From Microbulbifer sp. A4B17 (GTDB taxonomy: Bacteria; Pseudomonadota; Gammaproteobacteria; Pseudomonadales; Cellvibrionaceae): a stretch of DNA of 64,000 bases. The notes beneath the pieces were generated by a model. It was not told the DNA's origin. It did not search any database and was given only the letters and a program-made list of their open reading frames with translations. Positions 17,939 through 26,008 of the stretch are shown one piece after another. The stretch spans positions 1,560,501 through 1,624,500 of the forward strand of contig NZ_CP029064.1 in the NCBI RefSeq assembly GCF_003076275.1, written 5' to 3'. A program made the position numbers and the translations under genes. The first letter of the stretch is position 1. The number at the start of each line of letters is the position of its first letter.

Positions 17939-17995
17939 GTAAGCGGTACATGAACCACATTATTCATTAAAATATGTAGTTTTTGTACCGCTTAC
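17939..17995. mobile_element. 57-bp IS66-end remnant with perfect 12-bp inverted repeats
   Basis: GTAAGCGGTACA (17939-17950) and TGTACCGCTTAC (17984-17995) are perfect inverted repeats. The left one and the bases after it (TGAACCACATTATTCA) equal the IS66 left end at 14192. Only 33 bases separate the ends, so it is either an extreme internal deletion or a miniature derivative. No target duplication is visible. Confidence 0.65.
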
Positions 17996-18010
17996 GCTGA
18001 GTCTCTTTTT

Positions 18011-18946
18011 TTAATCAATCCATACCCTTGTGTAAACTCTTTTCTGTTCTGGAGTATCAATAAATCCATCCCGATCATGTAGGACTTTGGTGTTATCAAT
18101 AAATGCCATATCTCCGGAATTCATATAAAAACTTAATGTATTTTTATCACTGTTTAGTTCGTTATCAAGGGTGTCTAATGCTTCTAGCACTTCGCTTGGT
18201 AAGGGTTGGTTTACTCGCTCGTGCCCTTTCTCAATCCAGTATCGCATATAGCGAATACTGAGCTTTTCATTTGAATATTCAAAAATAGGAAAGCGGTTTT
18301 TTAGTATATTGTCTATGTTTTTATTGCTGCCAGGAGTTACCAGGTCTCTGATGTAATTGTTATAAAGGATTTCCAGTTTCTGTGGGGCCGACTTTCTTAG
18401 GTTTTCATGTACTTGGGCGGCAGATATAATTTTTGATTTCCCACCTTCAATCGCTGGGGTTAGGCAGCATAATCCAAGTATATTTGGTTGTACTGTACGT
18501 TGGGAGCTGTCGGTGTGTACGCCTGTCGGTGCGTTTGTTTGAGATACTGGGATAGCTTCACTGGTATAGTCTTTTCCGGTATCTAGAATTCCATAGAGTC
18601 TACCGTAGGTATCAATAGTATTGCCCATTGCTAAACTAAGCTTTAGAAACAGGAGGTTGAGCGTTGGCTTGCTTAGCGATTCCTCTCCCTGGATCCATGC
18701 AACACCGCTACCAAACTCTATCTCATGCTTTATTTTTTTTGCCAGCTGGTCAAATTTAGGTGTTGGAACTGAATCCTGGTTTAAATCATTAATAGGCTTG
18801 CTTTGGTTTTTGGCCCAGTTCTCTAGAGATTCTACCTCAGCCTTCCAGTTAGAAGGCCACAAGAATTTCCAGTTGGATTTTGCGGTCATATCATTGGCGG
18901 TCCAGGCCTGTGCTTGAACTACTTCACTTGGGGCTAAACTAGTCAT
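18011..18946 (-). CDS. TauD/TfdA-family Fe(II)/2-oxoglutarate dioxygenase
   Basis: A 311-residue non-haem iron oxygenase that should couple 2-oxoglutarate decarboxylation to hydroxylation or another oxidation of a small substrate. The iron-binding triad is visible: H144 and D146 in TGVHTDSS, and H290 in NTKVLHDRDGF. R303 or R307 in KRVYTRVWID would hold 2-oxoglutarate. The start overlaps the stop of the methyltransferase gene by eight bases, so the two are cotranscribed, methyltransferase first. The substrate is unknown. The neighbourhood (methyltransferase, divergent lyase and amidase) suggests modification of an amino-acid-like metabolite rather than taurine use, for which no transporter genes are present. 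Confidence 0.88.
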   Translation of the reverse strand: MTSLAPSEVVQAQAWTANDMTAKSNWKFLWPSNWKAEVESLENWAKNQSKPINDLNQDSVPTPKFDQLAKKIKHEIEFGSGVAWIQGEESLSKPTLNLLFLKLSLAMGNTIDTYGRLYGILDTGKDYTSEAIPVSQTNAPTGVHTDSSQRTVQPNILGLCCLTPAIEGGKSKIISAAQVHENLRKSAPQKLEILYNNYIRDLVTPGSNKNIDNILKNRFPIFEYSNEKLSIRYMRYWIEKGHERVNQPLPSEVLEALDTLDNELNSDKNTLSFYMNSGDMAFIDNTKVLHDRDGFIDTPEQKRVYTRVWID

Positions 18947-19727
18947 TTACTTGAACCTTAAATAAAACATGTAATGGATAGCCGGCTAATGGCGTGAAGA
19001 AATCGGGATCTAAATCGAGGTGCTCTTGTGTTACTGATAGTTCTTTGACGGTTGGTAGGGAGTTAAAACCGGCTAATGCCAATGCCTCAAAATAGTGCGA
19101 GAAATTTTTGTGTACACACCGAACTGAAACTGGTTTTCCGTCTCTCCGCCATATTTTTCCTTCAAAAGTCTGATCTATACCATCTAAATAGGTCATGTCA
19201 CCATGTTGAAAGTAGAATGGGGGAGTTTCTTCTCGCATGAATGGCAGGCAGGGATGAGGTACCGTAAAAACAAAAGCTCCATCTTTTTTCAGCAGATTTT
19301 TGACTCTGCTCATAACTGCTGTCATTTCTTCTATCGTCAGGTAATTGAAAAGAAATACGGCGATGGCGTGATCAAATTTTTCTGTTGGGAAATTTGAATA
19401 AATGACGGCATTTCCGACTGTATATTCTGCGGTCTTTAAATTACCAGCCAGGGCTGTTTCTTTTGCTTGAGCAATCATTTCTGAAGAAGCGTCGACTCCA
19501 AATATAGAGCTTGCGCCCTGAGCTAATAGCATTCTAGATACATAACCCTCACCACAGCCCATATCAAGTATTCTTGCTCCAGAAATATCCCCGAGTGCCT
19601 CGATAACTTTGGGACGAGCAGTGAAGTCGCTAAGTAAAATTTTTTCTGAGCGACTCCAGCTATTTGCTTGCTTGTTATAGATGGATTCTGTCGATATTGG
19701 TAGGTTCATCCCTAACTGCTCCTTCAA
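18939..19727 (-). CDS. Class I SAM-dependent methyltransferase
   Basis: A 262-residue Rossmann-type methyltransferase. Motif I is ILDMGCGEGYVSR (residues 53-65) and the acidic residue that binds the ribose of SAM is D80 or nearby in GVDASSEM. FDHAIAVFLFNYL and AFVFTVPHPCLPF occupy the positions of motifs II and III. The acceptor is not predictable. It is the first gene of a two-gene minus-strand unit with the TauD-type dioxygenase (8-bp overlap). The gene is AT-richer than the leu-trp block further right, but its frame and motifs are intact. Confidence 0.85.
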   Translation of the reverse strand: MKEQLGMNLPISTESIYNKQANSWSRSEKILLSDFTARPKVIEALGDISGARILDMGCGEGYVSRMLLAQGASSIFGVDASSEMIAQAKETALAGNLKTAEYTVGNAVIYSNFPTEKFDHAIAVFLFNYLTIEEMTAVMSRVKNLLKKDGAFVFTVPHPCLPFMREETPPFYFQHGDMTYLDGIDQTFEGKIWRRDGKPVSVRCVHKNFSHYFEALALAGFNSLPTVKELSVTQEHLDLDPDFFTPLAGYPLHVLFKVQVND

Positions 19728-20402
19728 TTTTGGGGATAAAATGTGTTATGCATAAATTCGATTTGTTCAGGTTTGCTGCATAACGAGCGAAATATTTTCC
19801 AATATAAAATTTCAAATAAAATACCACTAGGAATTTCTTTTAACTGACTCATTTATCTTTGTATGTCTGTGAAGGCTGCCTCATAGTTATTCAGCTAACG
19901 GTCTCTCTAAATGTTTTCTGCTAGGTTGACTTTGTTCTGCTTGGTTTTGTGTTCTGTTTGGTGCTGGTAGTGCGGCGATTACGCAAGGGTAGATTTGGCA
20001 TGTTATACGTAAGCATTATTGGTAGCTTGTCCATAATTAAATTTATTTTAATTCTTATTGATTAAGTTAAGGTAGCATGACTTTTCTCTTTTGAGTTGAT
20101 ATATGTCAAACAGGGCTAACTTTTTTGATGGAAGTTTAAAGAAATTCTTTAAGTTGACTTTATCTTTGAGGGGGATTGATTGGGTTAGTGGTGAGCGATT
20201 TAAGGAAATTAGATCATCGGGAATCTCTACCATTTTTATGACTATGATCAATCCGTTTCGTTAACGGTATGTCTTTTTATTGGCTTTATTGGCGTGTTGA
20301 TGCTTTAAGCGGACTCATAAATTGCCTCTCTCTTGGCTAGGCTGATCTTATTGTGTCTTTAACTTTGCCAAGTGATTGGCATTTTATTCAATGTGAATCG
20401 AT
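19728..20402. promoter_or_regulatory. Divergent intergenic region of the 18-23 kb cluster
   Basis: A 675-bp AT-rich gap between the divergent methyltransferase and lyase genes, so both promoters should lie here; no operator is evident. A 67-codon minus-strand frame (20048-20251, from TTG, or ATG at 20233 as MVEIPDDLISLNRSPL) is possible, but has no ribosome site and no recognisable family, so I do not call it a gene. Confidence 0.4.
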
Positions 20403-21752
20403 ATGAGAGCAACCGCGATTGATTCGGTCGTTTTTTGCGATATTTTTAGTACTTCCGCAATGCGTGAGATTTTCTCGGATCAACAGCGTGTCCAGTACTA
20501 TCTGGATGTTGAAGCGGCGCTGGCTAAAGTACAAGCCCGGTTAAAAATAATCCCTGCAGAGGCTGCAGAGGACATTACTCAACACTGTGACGCCAAGCAG
20601 ATAGATTTTGTAAAGCTTAAGGAGCAAACGGAGCTGATTGGTTATCCGGTGCTGGGTGTTGTAGAGCAGCTAGTGGCACTGTGTAGTCGAGATTTAGGTC
20701 AGTGGTGTCATTGGGGGGCTACTACTCAAGATATTACGGATACGGCAACCGTCTTACAAATTAGGGCGGCGCTTGAAATTGTTGAGACGGAGGTCAATGG
20801 GATAGCAGATGCTTTAGCGAGCCTGGCCAAGCGTTTCAGGGATACGCCTATGGTTGGGCGCAGCAATCTTCAACAGGCGGTACCTATAACGTTCGGCTAC
20901 AAGGCGGCTGTTTGGTTGGCTGGTATTCATCGCCATCAAGCGCGATTTAAAGAGATAAAGTCTCGGGCGTTTGTAGGGGAATTTGGTGGTGCGGCGGGTA
21001 ATCTTTCTTCCTTGGGGCATCAGGGGCTAGAAGTTCAAAGGGGAATTATGCAGGAACTCGATCTCGGAGTACCTTGTATCGCCTGGCATACGATGAGAGA
21101 TCGTGTTACCGAAGTGGCTTGTCTATTGGGGATGATTACTGGCACCTTGGGAAAAATTGCCCTCGATATAAAACTAATGGCGCAGACAGAAGTCGGGGAG
21201 GTGGCGGAGCCCCTTATATCTGGCCGGGGAGCGTCTAGTACAATGCCCCAAAAACACAATCCTCTATCAGCAGTTCTTATCAGCGGTACTGTCCCAGTGG
21301 TTAGACAGCAGGTTGCCTCTTTGCTGGAAGCGATGGTTGAAGACCATGAGCGGGCTACGGGCCCGTGGGAAATAGAGTGGATTGTTCTGCCGGAAATATT
21401 CTGCCTCACCGCATCGGTATTATCTCAGGCACGTTTTGCGCTAGAAGGACTTCAGGTATTTCCAGAAAAAATGATGCGAAATTTGGAGATGACTGGAGGT
21501 TTAGTGCTCTCTGAGGCTGTAATGATGGGACTAGGACCGAAACTGGGGCGTGAGAATGCCCACGATTTGGTTTACCAGATTTGCTGCCAGGCAATGGAGA
21601 CGGGTCGTCCTTTTTCTGACTTGTTAAAGGAAGATAAACAGGTGTCAGGGGCTCTCTCTGATGCGGAGTTAGATCAACTTCTTGACCCTCATAACTATCT
21701 TGGATCATGCGGGGAGATGGTTGATGCAACGCTTGCTGGAAAAGAGCGCTGA
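20403..21752 (+). CDS. PcaB-like lyase of the fumarase/adenylosuccinate lyase superfamily
   Basis: A 449-residue lyase closest in pattern to 3-carboxy-cis,cis-muconate cycloisomerase. It has DIFSTSAMREIFSDQQRVQY at the N-terminus, HWGATTQDITDTATVLQIRA, and the superfamily signature GASSTMPQKHNPLSAV (near residue 278), whose mobile loop carries the catalytic Ser. No other protocatechuate genes are nearby, so beta-ketoadipate catabolism is unlikely. Relatives of PcaB also include nitrosuccinate lyases of natural-product clusters and other C-N or C-O eliminating enzymes. It faces the methyltransferase/dioxygenase pair and precedes an amidase gene, and probably acts with them. Superfamily certain, reaction unknown. 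Confidence 0.85.
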   Translation: MRATAIDSVVFCDIFSTSAMREIFSDQQRVQYYLDVEAALAKVQARLKIIPAEAAEDITQHCDAKQIDFVKLKEQTELIGYPVLGVVEQLVALCSRDLGQWCHWGATTQDITDTATVLQIRAALEIVETEVNGIADALASLAKRFRDTPMVGRSNLQQAVPITFGYKAAVWLAGIHRHQARFKEIKSRAFVGEFGGAAGNLSSLGHQGLEVQRGIMQELDLGVPCIAWHTMRDRVTEVACLLGMITGTLGKIALDIKLMAQTEVGEVAEPLISGRGASSTMPQKHNPLSAVLISGTVPVVRQQVASLLEAMVEDHERATGPWEIEWIVLPEIFCLTASVLSQARFALEGLQVFPEKMMRNLEMTGGLVLSEAVMMGLGPKLGRENAHDLVYQICCQAMETGRPFSDLLKEDKQVSGALSDAELDQLLDPHNYLGSCGEMVDATLAGKER

Positions 21753-22074
21753 CTCAGTAACCTGCCGTTTCCCAATTGTCAGTGCTAGCTGCTGTGGATT
21801 GATTCTTGTGTCCGCTGCTCTTAATGCAAACTCTCTAAGATTAGAGTCTCAATCTTTATCTTGGCTGGTTTTTATTTTTTCAGTGAACTATTTTATTTTT
21901 AAATAGATACCTGAAGAAAATTTTGGTTATTTATTTAAAGATAGGGATTCTATAGCTGGAAGAAACTTAAAAATTAAGACAATCAAGAATCGATGCTTAT
22001 TACTTGTGGTGTAACATATACAGTAATTTAGTCGATTCATGTTGTATTTAAGTGGTGATCTGAAGGGTGGGGTG
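21753..22074. other. Gap between lyase and amidase genes
   Basis: AT-rich interval of 322 bases. No terminator or convincing small gene; a 74-codon frame at 21682-21906 overlaps the lyase end and looks spurious. A promoter for the downstream amidase could lie here. Confidence 0.35.
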
Positions 22075-22815
22075 ATGGGCAGGTTTAAATTGGCATTGGC
22101 ACAGTTGCCGTCAGTGAAAGGAAATATAGAGCGTAATATTGAGTCACATATCCATGCTGTAAAAGTCGCAGTAAGGAAAAAGGCCTCTATTGTGGTGTTT
22201 CCCGAGCTTTCATTAACTGGTTATGAGCCGGATCTGGCTGAACAATTAGCGCTTAAGATCGACGATCGACAGTTAAGCCCTCTAGCTGACTTGGCAGCTG
22301 ACTGTGGTGTTTGGCTAGTTGTGGGTGCGCCTATTCGTCAGAAGAATGGTATTGCGATTGGTTCGCTCGTATTTTCTCCTCAGGGTGAGATTTCTGTTTA
22401 TTTGAAAATACATTTGCACCCAGGAGAAGAAAAATGGTTCGTTCCCGGATCTGAATATCTATCACTGAACATCGAGGGTGAGACCGTAGCTCTGGCTATT
22501 TGTGCAGATGTGTGTAACCCAGGTCATGTTGCCACCTATGAAAAGCAGGGGGCTTCAGTTTATGTGGCAGGGGTATTGATTACTCCGACGGGATACCCGG
22601 AGGATAGTCAACAGTTGGCAAATTATGCTTTAGAGCACAATTTACTGGTGGCTATTGCGAACTTTAATCAGCCGACAGGTGGTTATTCCACAGCCGGCTG
22701 TAGTGCAGCTTGGGGGCCCGAAGGTGAGATTGTCAGCGCGAGTGATACAGCCAGCCAACTAGTTTGCGTTGAGCGTGACGATGAAGGGTGGTGTTCGGAG
22801 ATTGTGTCTCTTTAA
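22075..22815 (+). CDS. Carbon-nitrogen hydrolase (nitrilase superfamily amidase)
   Basis: A 246-residue amidase with the Glu-Lys-Cys triad: E44 (VVFPELSLTGYEP), K111 (VYLKIHLHPGEE) and C143 (LAICADVCNPGH). Such enzymes hydrolyse amides, N-carbamoyl compounds or nitriles. The start MGRFKLALAQLPSV at 22075 is chosen because AAGGGTGGGG lies just upstream and because the family begins with such a beta-strand; the upstream ATG at 22039 has no ribosome site. It follows the PcaB-like lyase by 322 bases on the same strand. The short length suggests a small-molecule amidase rather than a true nitrilase. Substrate unknown. Confidence 0.85.
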   Translation: MGRFKLALAQLPSVKGNIERNIESHIHAVKVAVRKKASIVVFPELSLTGYEPDLAEQLALKIDDRQLSPLADLAADCGVWLVVGAPIRQKNGIAIGSLVFSPQGEISVYLKIHLHPGEEKWFVPGSEYLSLNIEGETVALAICADVCNPGHVATYEKQGASVYVAGVLITPTGYPEDSQQLANYALEHNLLVAIANFNQPTGGYSTAGCSAAWGPEGEIVSASDTASQLVCVERDDEGWCSEIVSL

Positions 22816-22854
22816 ATGAACTGTTCTATAAGTGGTAGTTGCCAATAGCTTCCT

Positions 22855-23907
22855 TCATTTACTGGCTTCTAACTCTGCTACTAAAGCTGTCACCAATCCG
22901 GCTGCGGGAAGGGCTCGTGCGAGAGGGGCTCCCTGGCCCGCCCATTGAACGGCATATTCGTCATCGCCCGCTTTTGCTGCTGCCTGGGCCAGGGCTTTGC
23001 CGGCAGAATAAGCGATCGGGTAATCCGGCAGGGCAGGGGCATTCTCACTTAGCGCTTTGTAGAATTGATTGCTAATGCCCCGAGCCGGCCGCCCGGAAAT
23101 ATTGGCGGTGATCTCTGTATGTTGTGCGCGCTCACTTTGTAAGGCATTGCGATAGCTGTCAGAGGCTGCAGACTCAGGGCAGAGAACAAATGCGGTGCCC
23201 ATTTGCACGGCACTGGCGCCGAGAGAGAGCGCCGCGCGAATGCCGGCCCCATCCATAATTCCACCTGCGGCAACGATGGGTAAGCTACTGTGGCAACACA
23301 GCAGTCGAACCAGTGCCAGTGTTCCCAATTCCTGATCATCCTCTGGGTTAAACACCCCCCTGTGCCCTCCGGCCTCAACACCTTGGGCAATTAGCACATC
23401 AATATTGGCAGCCTCGGCGAGCTCCGCTTCTTGAGGAGAAGTTGCCGTGGCCATCAAGATAATCCCTGCGCTTTTTAGTGCGGCGATAAACTCTTCTGAC
23501 GGTAGGCCAAAGTGGAAGCTGACAACCGGTGGCTTTTGCTCCAGCAAAACTTCCAACATGGCCTTATTGCCAATAAATGTTGAGTAGGGCTCATTGATCA
23601 GCTTGGGAACTGGTGCATCGAAGGCAGCAAAATGTGGGGCGAGATGGGAAAGCCAGGCTTGCTCCCGTTGGGGATCTTTTGTCGGGGGCTGGTGGCAAAA
23701 GAGGTTTACATTAAAGGGGTGCTCGGTCTGGTCGTGAGTACAACGAATTTCATCTGCGGCTTTTTCTACTGAGCAGGCGCCGAGTCCGAGTGAGCCGAGT
23801 CCCCCAGCGTTGGATACAGCGGCGGCGAGAGCGGGTGTGGATACCCCGGCCATGGGTGCTGCAAAGATGGGATGGGAAATTCCGAGTTTTTCGAGTAATG
23901 GATTCAT
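22855..23907 (-). CDS. Nitronate monooxygenase family flavoprotein
   Basis: A 350-residue FMN-dependent TIM-barrel protein that oxidises alkyl nitronates such as propionate 3-nitronate, or a related enoyl reductase-like enzyme. Seen: [20 protein letters not shown] at the start, [16 protein letters not shown] (catalytic-His segment) and [20 protein letters not shown] with [11 protein letters not shown] for phosphate binding. The ATG at 23907 is preferred because the family starts just before this strand; the frame continues 24 codons further with basic, unlike sequence. From here to the right the base composition becomes that of the core genome. Next to it lies the 18-23 kb cluster, where a nitro-compound role for the lyase would fit, but this is only suggestive. 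Confidence 0.85.
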   Translation of the reverse strand: MNPLLEKLGISHPIFAAPMAGVSTPALAAAVSNAGGLGSLGLGACSVEKAADEIRCTHDQTEHPFNVNLFCHQPPTKDPQREQAWLSHLAPHFAAFDAPVPKLINEPYSTFIGNKAMLEVLLEQKPPVVSFHFGLPSEEFIAALKSAGIILMATATSPQEAELAEAANIDVLIAQGVEAGGHRGVFNPEDDQELGTLALVRLLCCHSSLPIVAAGGIMDGAGIRAALSLGASAVQMGTAFVLCPESAASDSYRNALQSERAQHTEITANISGRPARGISNQFYKALSENAPALPDYPIAYSAGKALAQAAAKAGDDEYAVQWAGQGAPLARALPAAGLVTALVAELEASK

Positions 23908-24018
23908 GGCCCTGCCTGTGAGTTGCGCTCCCTTTCTGGGCCACCTTAGTGCAGATTGTGCGAGGTAGCTATACCTCACAGGCGTTAGTGCTGCAAAAGT
24001 TTTTGGGGAGCGCGAACA

Positions 24019-24037
24019 GCAATCCTAGGTGGATTGC
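24019..24037 (-). terminator. Hairpin after the barrel gene
   Basis: GCAATCC TAGGT GGATTGC forms a 7-bp stem directly after the stop of the 24038-24775 gene. No T-run follows on the minus strand, so if it ends transcription it is not a classical intrinsic terminator. Confidence 0.35.
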
Positions 24038-24775
24038 TTACAGGTGCAGGTTGAAACCGATGTATGGGCCTTTGATTTCAATATCGCTCTGCAAGTCGTC
24101 GAGCTCTTCCAGGTCGAGAGTCATTACGCGGTAACCAGCTTCGATAGCAAAGTCAACAGCCGGTACAAAATCCCAGCGCACTTTCGCTGTCAGGTCGGTA
24201 TGGGTATCGCCACGGTAGGCTGTTGCATTGCCCTGGGCAATTACAGACCAGCCGGTAAATGGCAGGTCAAAGCGCGCCATGCCGTAGGCCATTGGCATGT
24301 AGCCAGTGAGGTCGACAGTCTCTGCCTGGGTATCGCTCACTGCGGTAAATTCACCGTCATACATACGCGCGGTCAAACCGACATCTAGGTTTACCCAGTT
24401 GTCCAAAATTTCGTAGTAAAAGGTGGCATCAGTGTGGGTCAGGCTCAGATCTGTGCGGATTTCTGAGTTGGCAGTGAAGGTTTCATCATCAAAAGTCACT
24501 GAGGCTTCCAGGGTATCGTCACCATCGGTATCGATATTGCTATGGGCCAGAAGCACATTGGGTATCAGGGGGATCGGGTGTTCCAGGGCGACCTGCAGGA
24601 AGGTGATATTGTCTTCTGCCAGGGATAGGTTATCCAGTTTGTATTCGTCGGCACCGATATTACCGCTATAGCCTGGCAACCAAGCGCCAGCAGTAGCATC
24701 AAGGCCGAGGATAGTATCTGCGCTTGCGGTGGCGCAGGCGAGGAGGGTACTCAAGGCAAGTGCGGATTTCTTCAT
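24038..24775 (-). CDS. TIGR04219 family outer-membrane beta-barrel protein
   Basis: A 245-residue exported protein. MKKSALALSTLLACATASAD is a clear signal peptide. The mature part starts TILGLDATAGAWLPGYSG, the typical opening of this family, and alternates polar and hydrophobic residues in strands (TDATFYYEILDNWVNLDVGL, GYMPMAYGMARFDLPFTGWS). It ends KGPYIGFNLHL, matching an outer-membrane barrel end. Function of the family is unknown. It stands alone, oriented like the neighbouring LysR gene, with its own upstream gap of about 160 bases. Confidence 0.8.
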   Translation of the reverse strand: MKKSALALSTLLACATASADTILGLDATAGAWLPGYSGNIGADEYKLDNLSLAEDNITFLQVALEHPIPLIPNVLLAHSNIDTDGDDTLEASVTFDDETFTANSEIRTDLSLTHTDATFYYEILDNWVNLDVGLTARMYDGEFTAVSDTQAETVDLTGYMPMAYGMARFDLPFTGWSVIAQGNATAYRGDTHTDLTAKVRWDFVPAVDFAIEAGYRVMTLDLEELDDLQSDIEIKGPYIGFNLHL

Positions 24776-24938
24776 TGACTTCTCTCCGTGATGAATTTGT
24801 CGCGGAGTTTACAGATAAATTTTTCCTGTGCCGCGGCTAAGTTGCACATTTTTACAAATCTTTAATGTTTTCCACTGGTAAAAATGGTGCGTTTGGGTAT
24901 TGCCTGTTAGGAAATTGGCCGCTTCTTTCCTGTCTTTT

Positions 24939-25811
24939 CTAAATAGCTGCTTCGAACAGCATCTGTTGTAGCGCGCTGGCGGGATTGCTCAATGTTCGGC
25001 CCCGGTGACTGATTACGCCAAGGTTTCGCAGTACTTGCAGTTTTTTGACTGGCAGTACCGCCAGGCTGCTGTCCACCAGCGTATGGGGCAAAACGCTCCA
25101 GCCGAGACCGACACAGGCCATCATTTTAATGGTTTCCAGGTAGTTGGTTGCTAGCTTAGCGGTGAGCTTTAATCCCTGGGCATCAAACTCCCTTTTGATC
25201 AGGCGCCCGGTATAGGTATTCATATCCGGCAGTATGGCGGGATAGTTGGCGAGGTCGGTGAGTTCCAGCTCTGGCAGCTTTGCCAGGGGGTGATCTGGGG
25301 CCGCCACCACAACACAGGGGTCGGGCCAGATGACTTCGGCATTCAGGTGCGGATACTCCTTAAGTGCCAAGGTGACCACTGCCAATTCATATTTGGCGGC
25401 CATCAGGGCTTCGTAAGCTTGTTCCGAGTCGACAAAATCGATGTCCAAGGCAACCTGTGGGTAGCGGAAACTGAACTCTTTCAGCACCGGGGGTAGGTGA
25501 TGCAGACCTACGTGGTGGCTGGTGGCGATACGCAAGCTGCCGCTGACCGAGTTGCTCAATGCGCGGAGTTCTCGTTCGGTGTCGCTGACTTCATTGAGTA
25601 TATGGCGAGCGCGGGGTAGCAGGGCGCGGCCGGCATCGGTGAGCTGCAATCGCCGTCCGATGCGGTCAAACAGCGGGGAGCCCAGTTGCTGCTCCAGGGC
25701 AGCCAGGCGCTTACTCATGGCGGGCTGGGTCAGGTGTAGCAGCTCGGCGCCTTCGGATACCGAGCCCTGTTCGGCGATTGCCAGAAATGCCCGCAGCCAC
25801 TGTAGTTCCAA
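24939..25811 (-). CDS. LysR-family transcriptional regulator
   Basis: A 290-residue LysR regulator. The winged helix is at residues 1-60 (LRAFLAIAEQGSVSEGAELL, HLTQPAMSKRLAALEQQLGS), followed by a periplasmic-binding-like effector domain (SGSLRIATSHHVGLHHLPPV and on). It is divergent from leuC with a 190-bp gap that contains a LysR-type dyad, so control of leuCDB and of itself is likely. Family precedent exists (LysR genes next to leuC or ilvC), but the effector cannot be read from the sequence. Confidence 0.88.
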   Translation of the reverse strand: MELQWLRAFLAIAEQGSVSEGAELLHLTQPAMSKRLAALEQQLGSPLFDRIGRRLQLTDAGRALLPRARHILNEVSDTERELRALSNSVSGSLRIATSHHVGLHHLPPVLKEFSFRYPQVALDIDFVDSEQAYEALMAAKYELAVVTLALKEYPHLNAEVIWPDPCVVVAAPDHPLAKLPELELTDLANYPAILPDMNTYTGRLIKREFDAQGLKLTAKLATNYLETIKMMACVGLGWSVLPHTLVDSSLAVLPVKKLQVLRNLGVISHRGRTLSNPASALQQMLFEAAI

Positions 25812-25913
25812 GCTGTTTCCCCTGAAGTGGTTTGTCGATAAAGGCCCCGATTGAGCCTCTGTATAAATGGCCGAGACGCCAGAGGATGGATCTTACCTCA
25901 GTTTGGCTTTTGA

Positions 25914-25928
25914 ATTCCATTTAGGAAT
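25914..25928. promoter_or_regulatory. Candidate LysR operator (T-N11-A dyad)
   Basis: ATTCC ATTTA GGAAT is a perfect interrupted dyad with the T-N11-A core typical of LysR binding sites. It lies 81 bases before the leuC start and 103 bases before the LysR start, in the middle of the divergent region. Confidence 0.55.
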
Positions 25929-26008
25929 ACTTTAGATAATAAATATAAATTGGTGTTATTTGTTGGGTCTGGGTAGACTCAGGCTCTTAACTACTGAGAG
26001 GAATGGCT

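Noticed and set aside
1..18000. CRISPR array or defence island
   Set aside because: Repeats here are insertion-sequence copies of varied length without regular spacers; no cas or restriction genes are present.
20048..20251. 67-codon minus-strand small gene
   Set aside because: No ribosome site or family; AT-rich gap makes a chance frame likely. Kept only as a remark.
18939..22815. Protocatechuate catabolic operon, because of the PcaB-like lyase
   Set aside because: No dioxygenase of the intradiol type, decarboxylase or hydrolase of that pathway is nearby.
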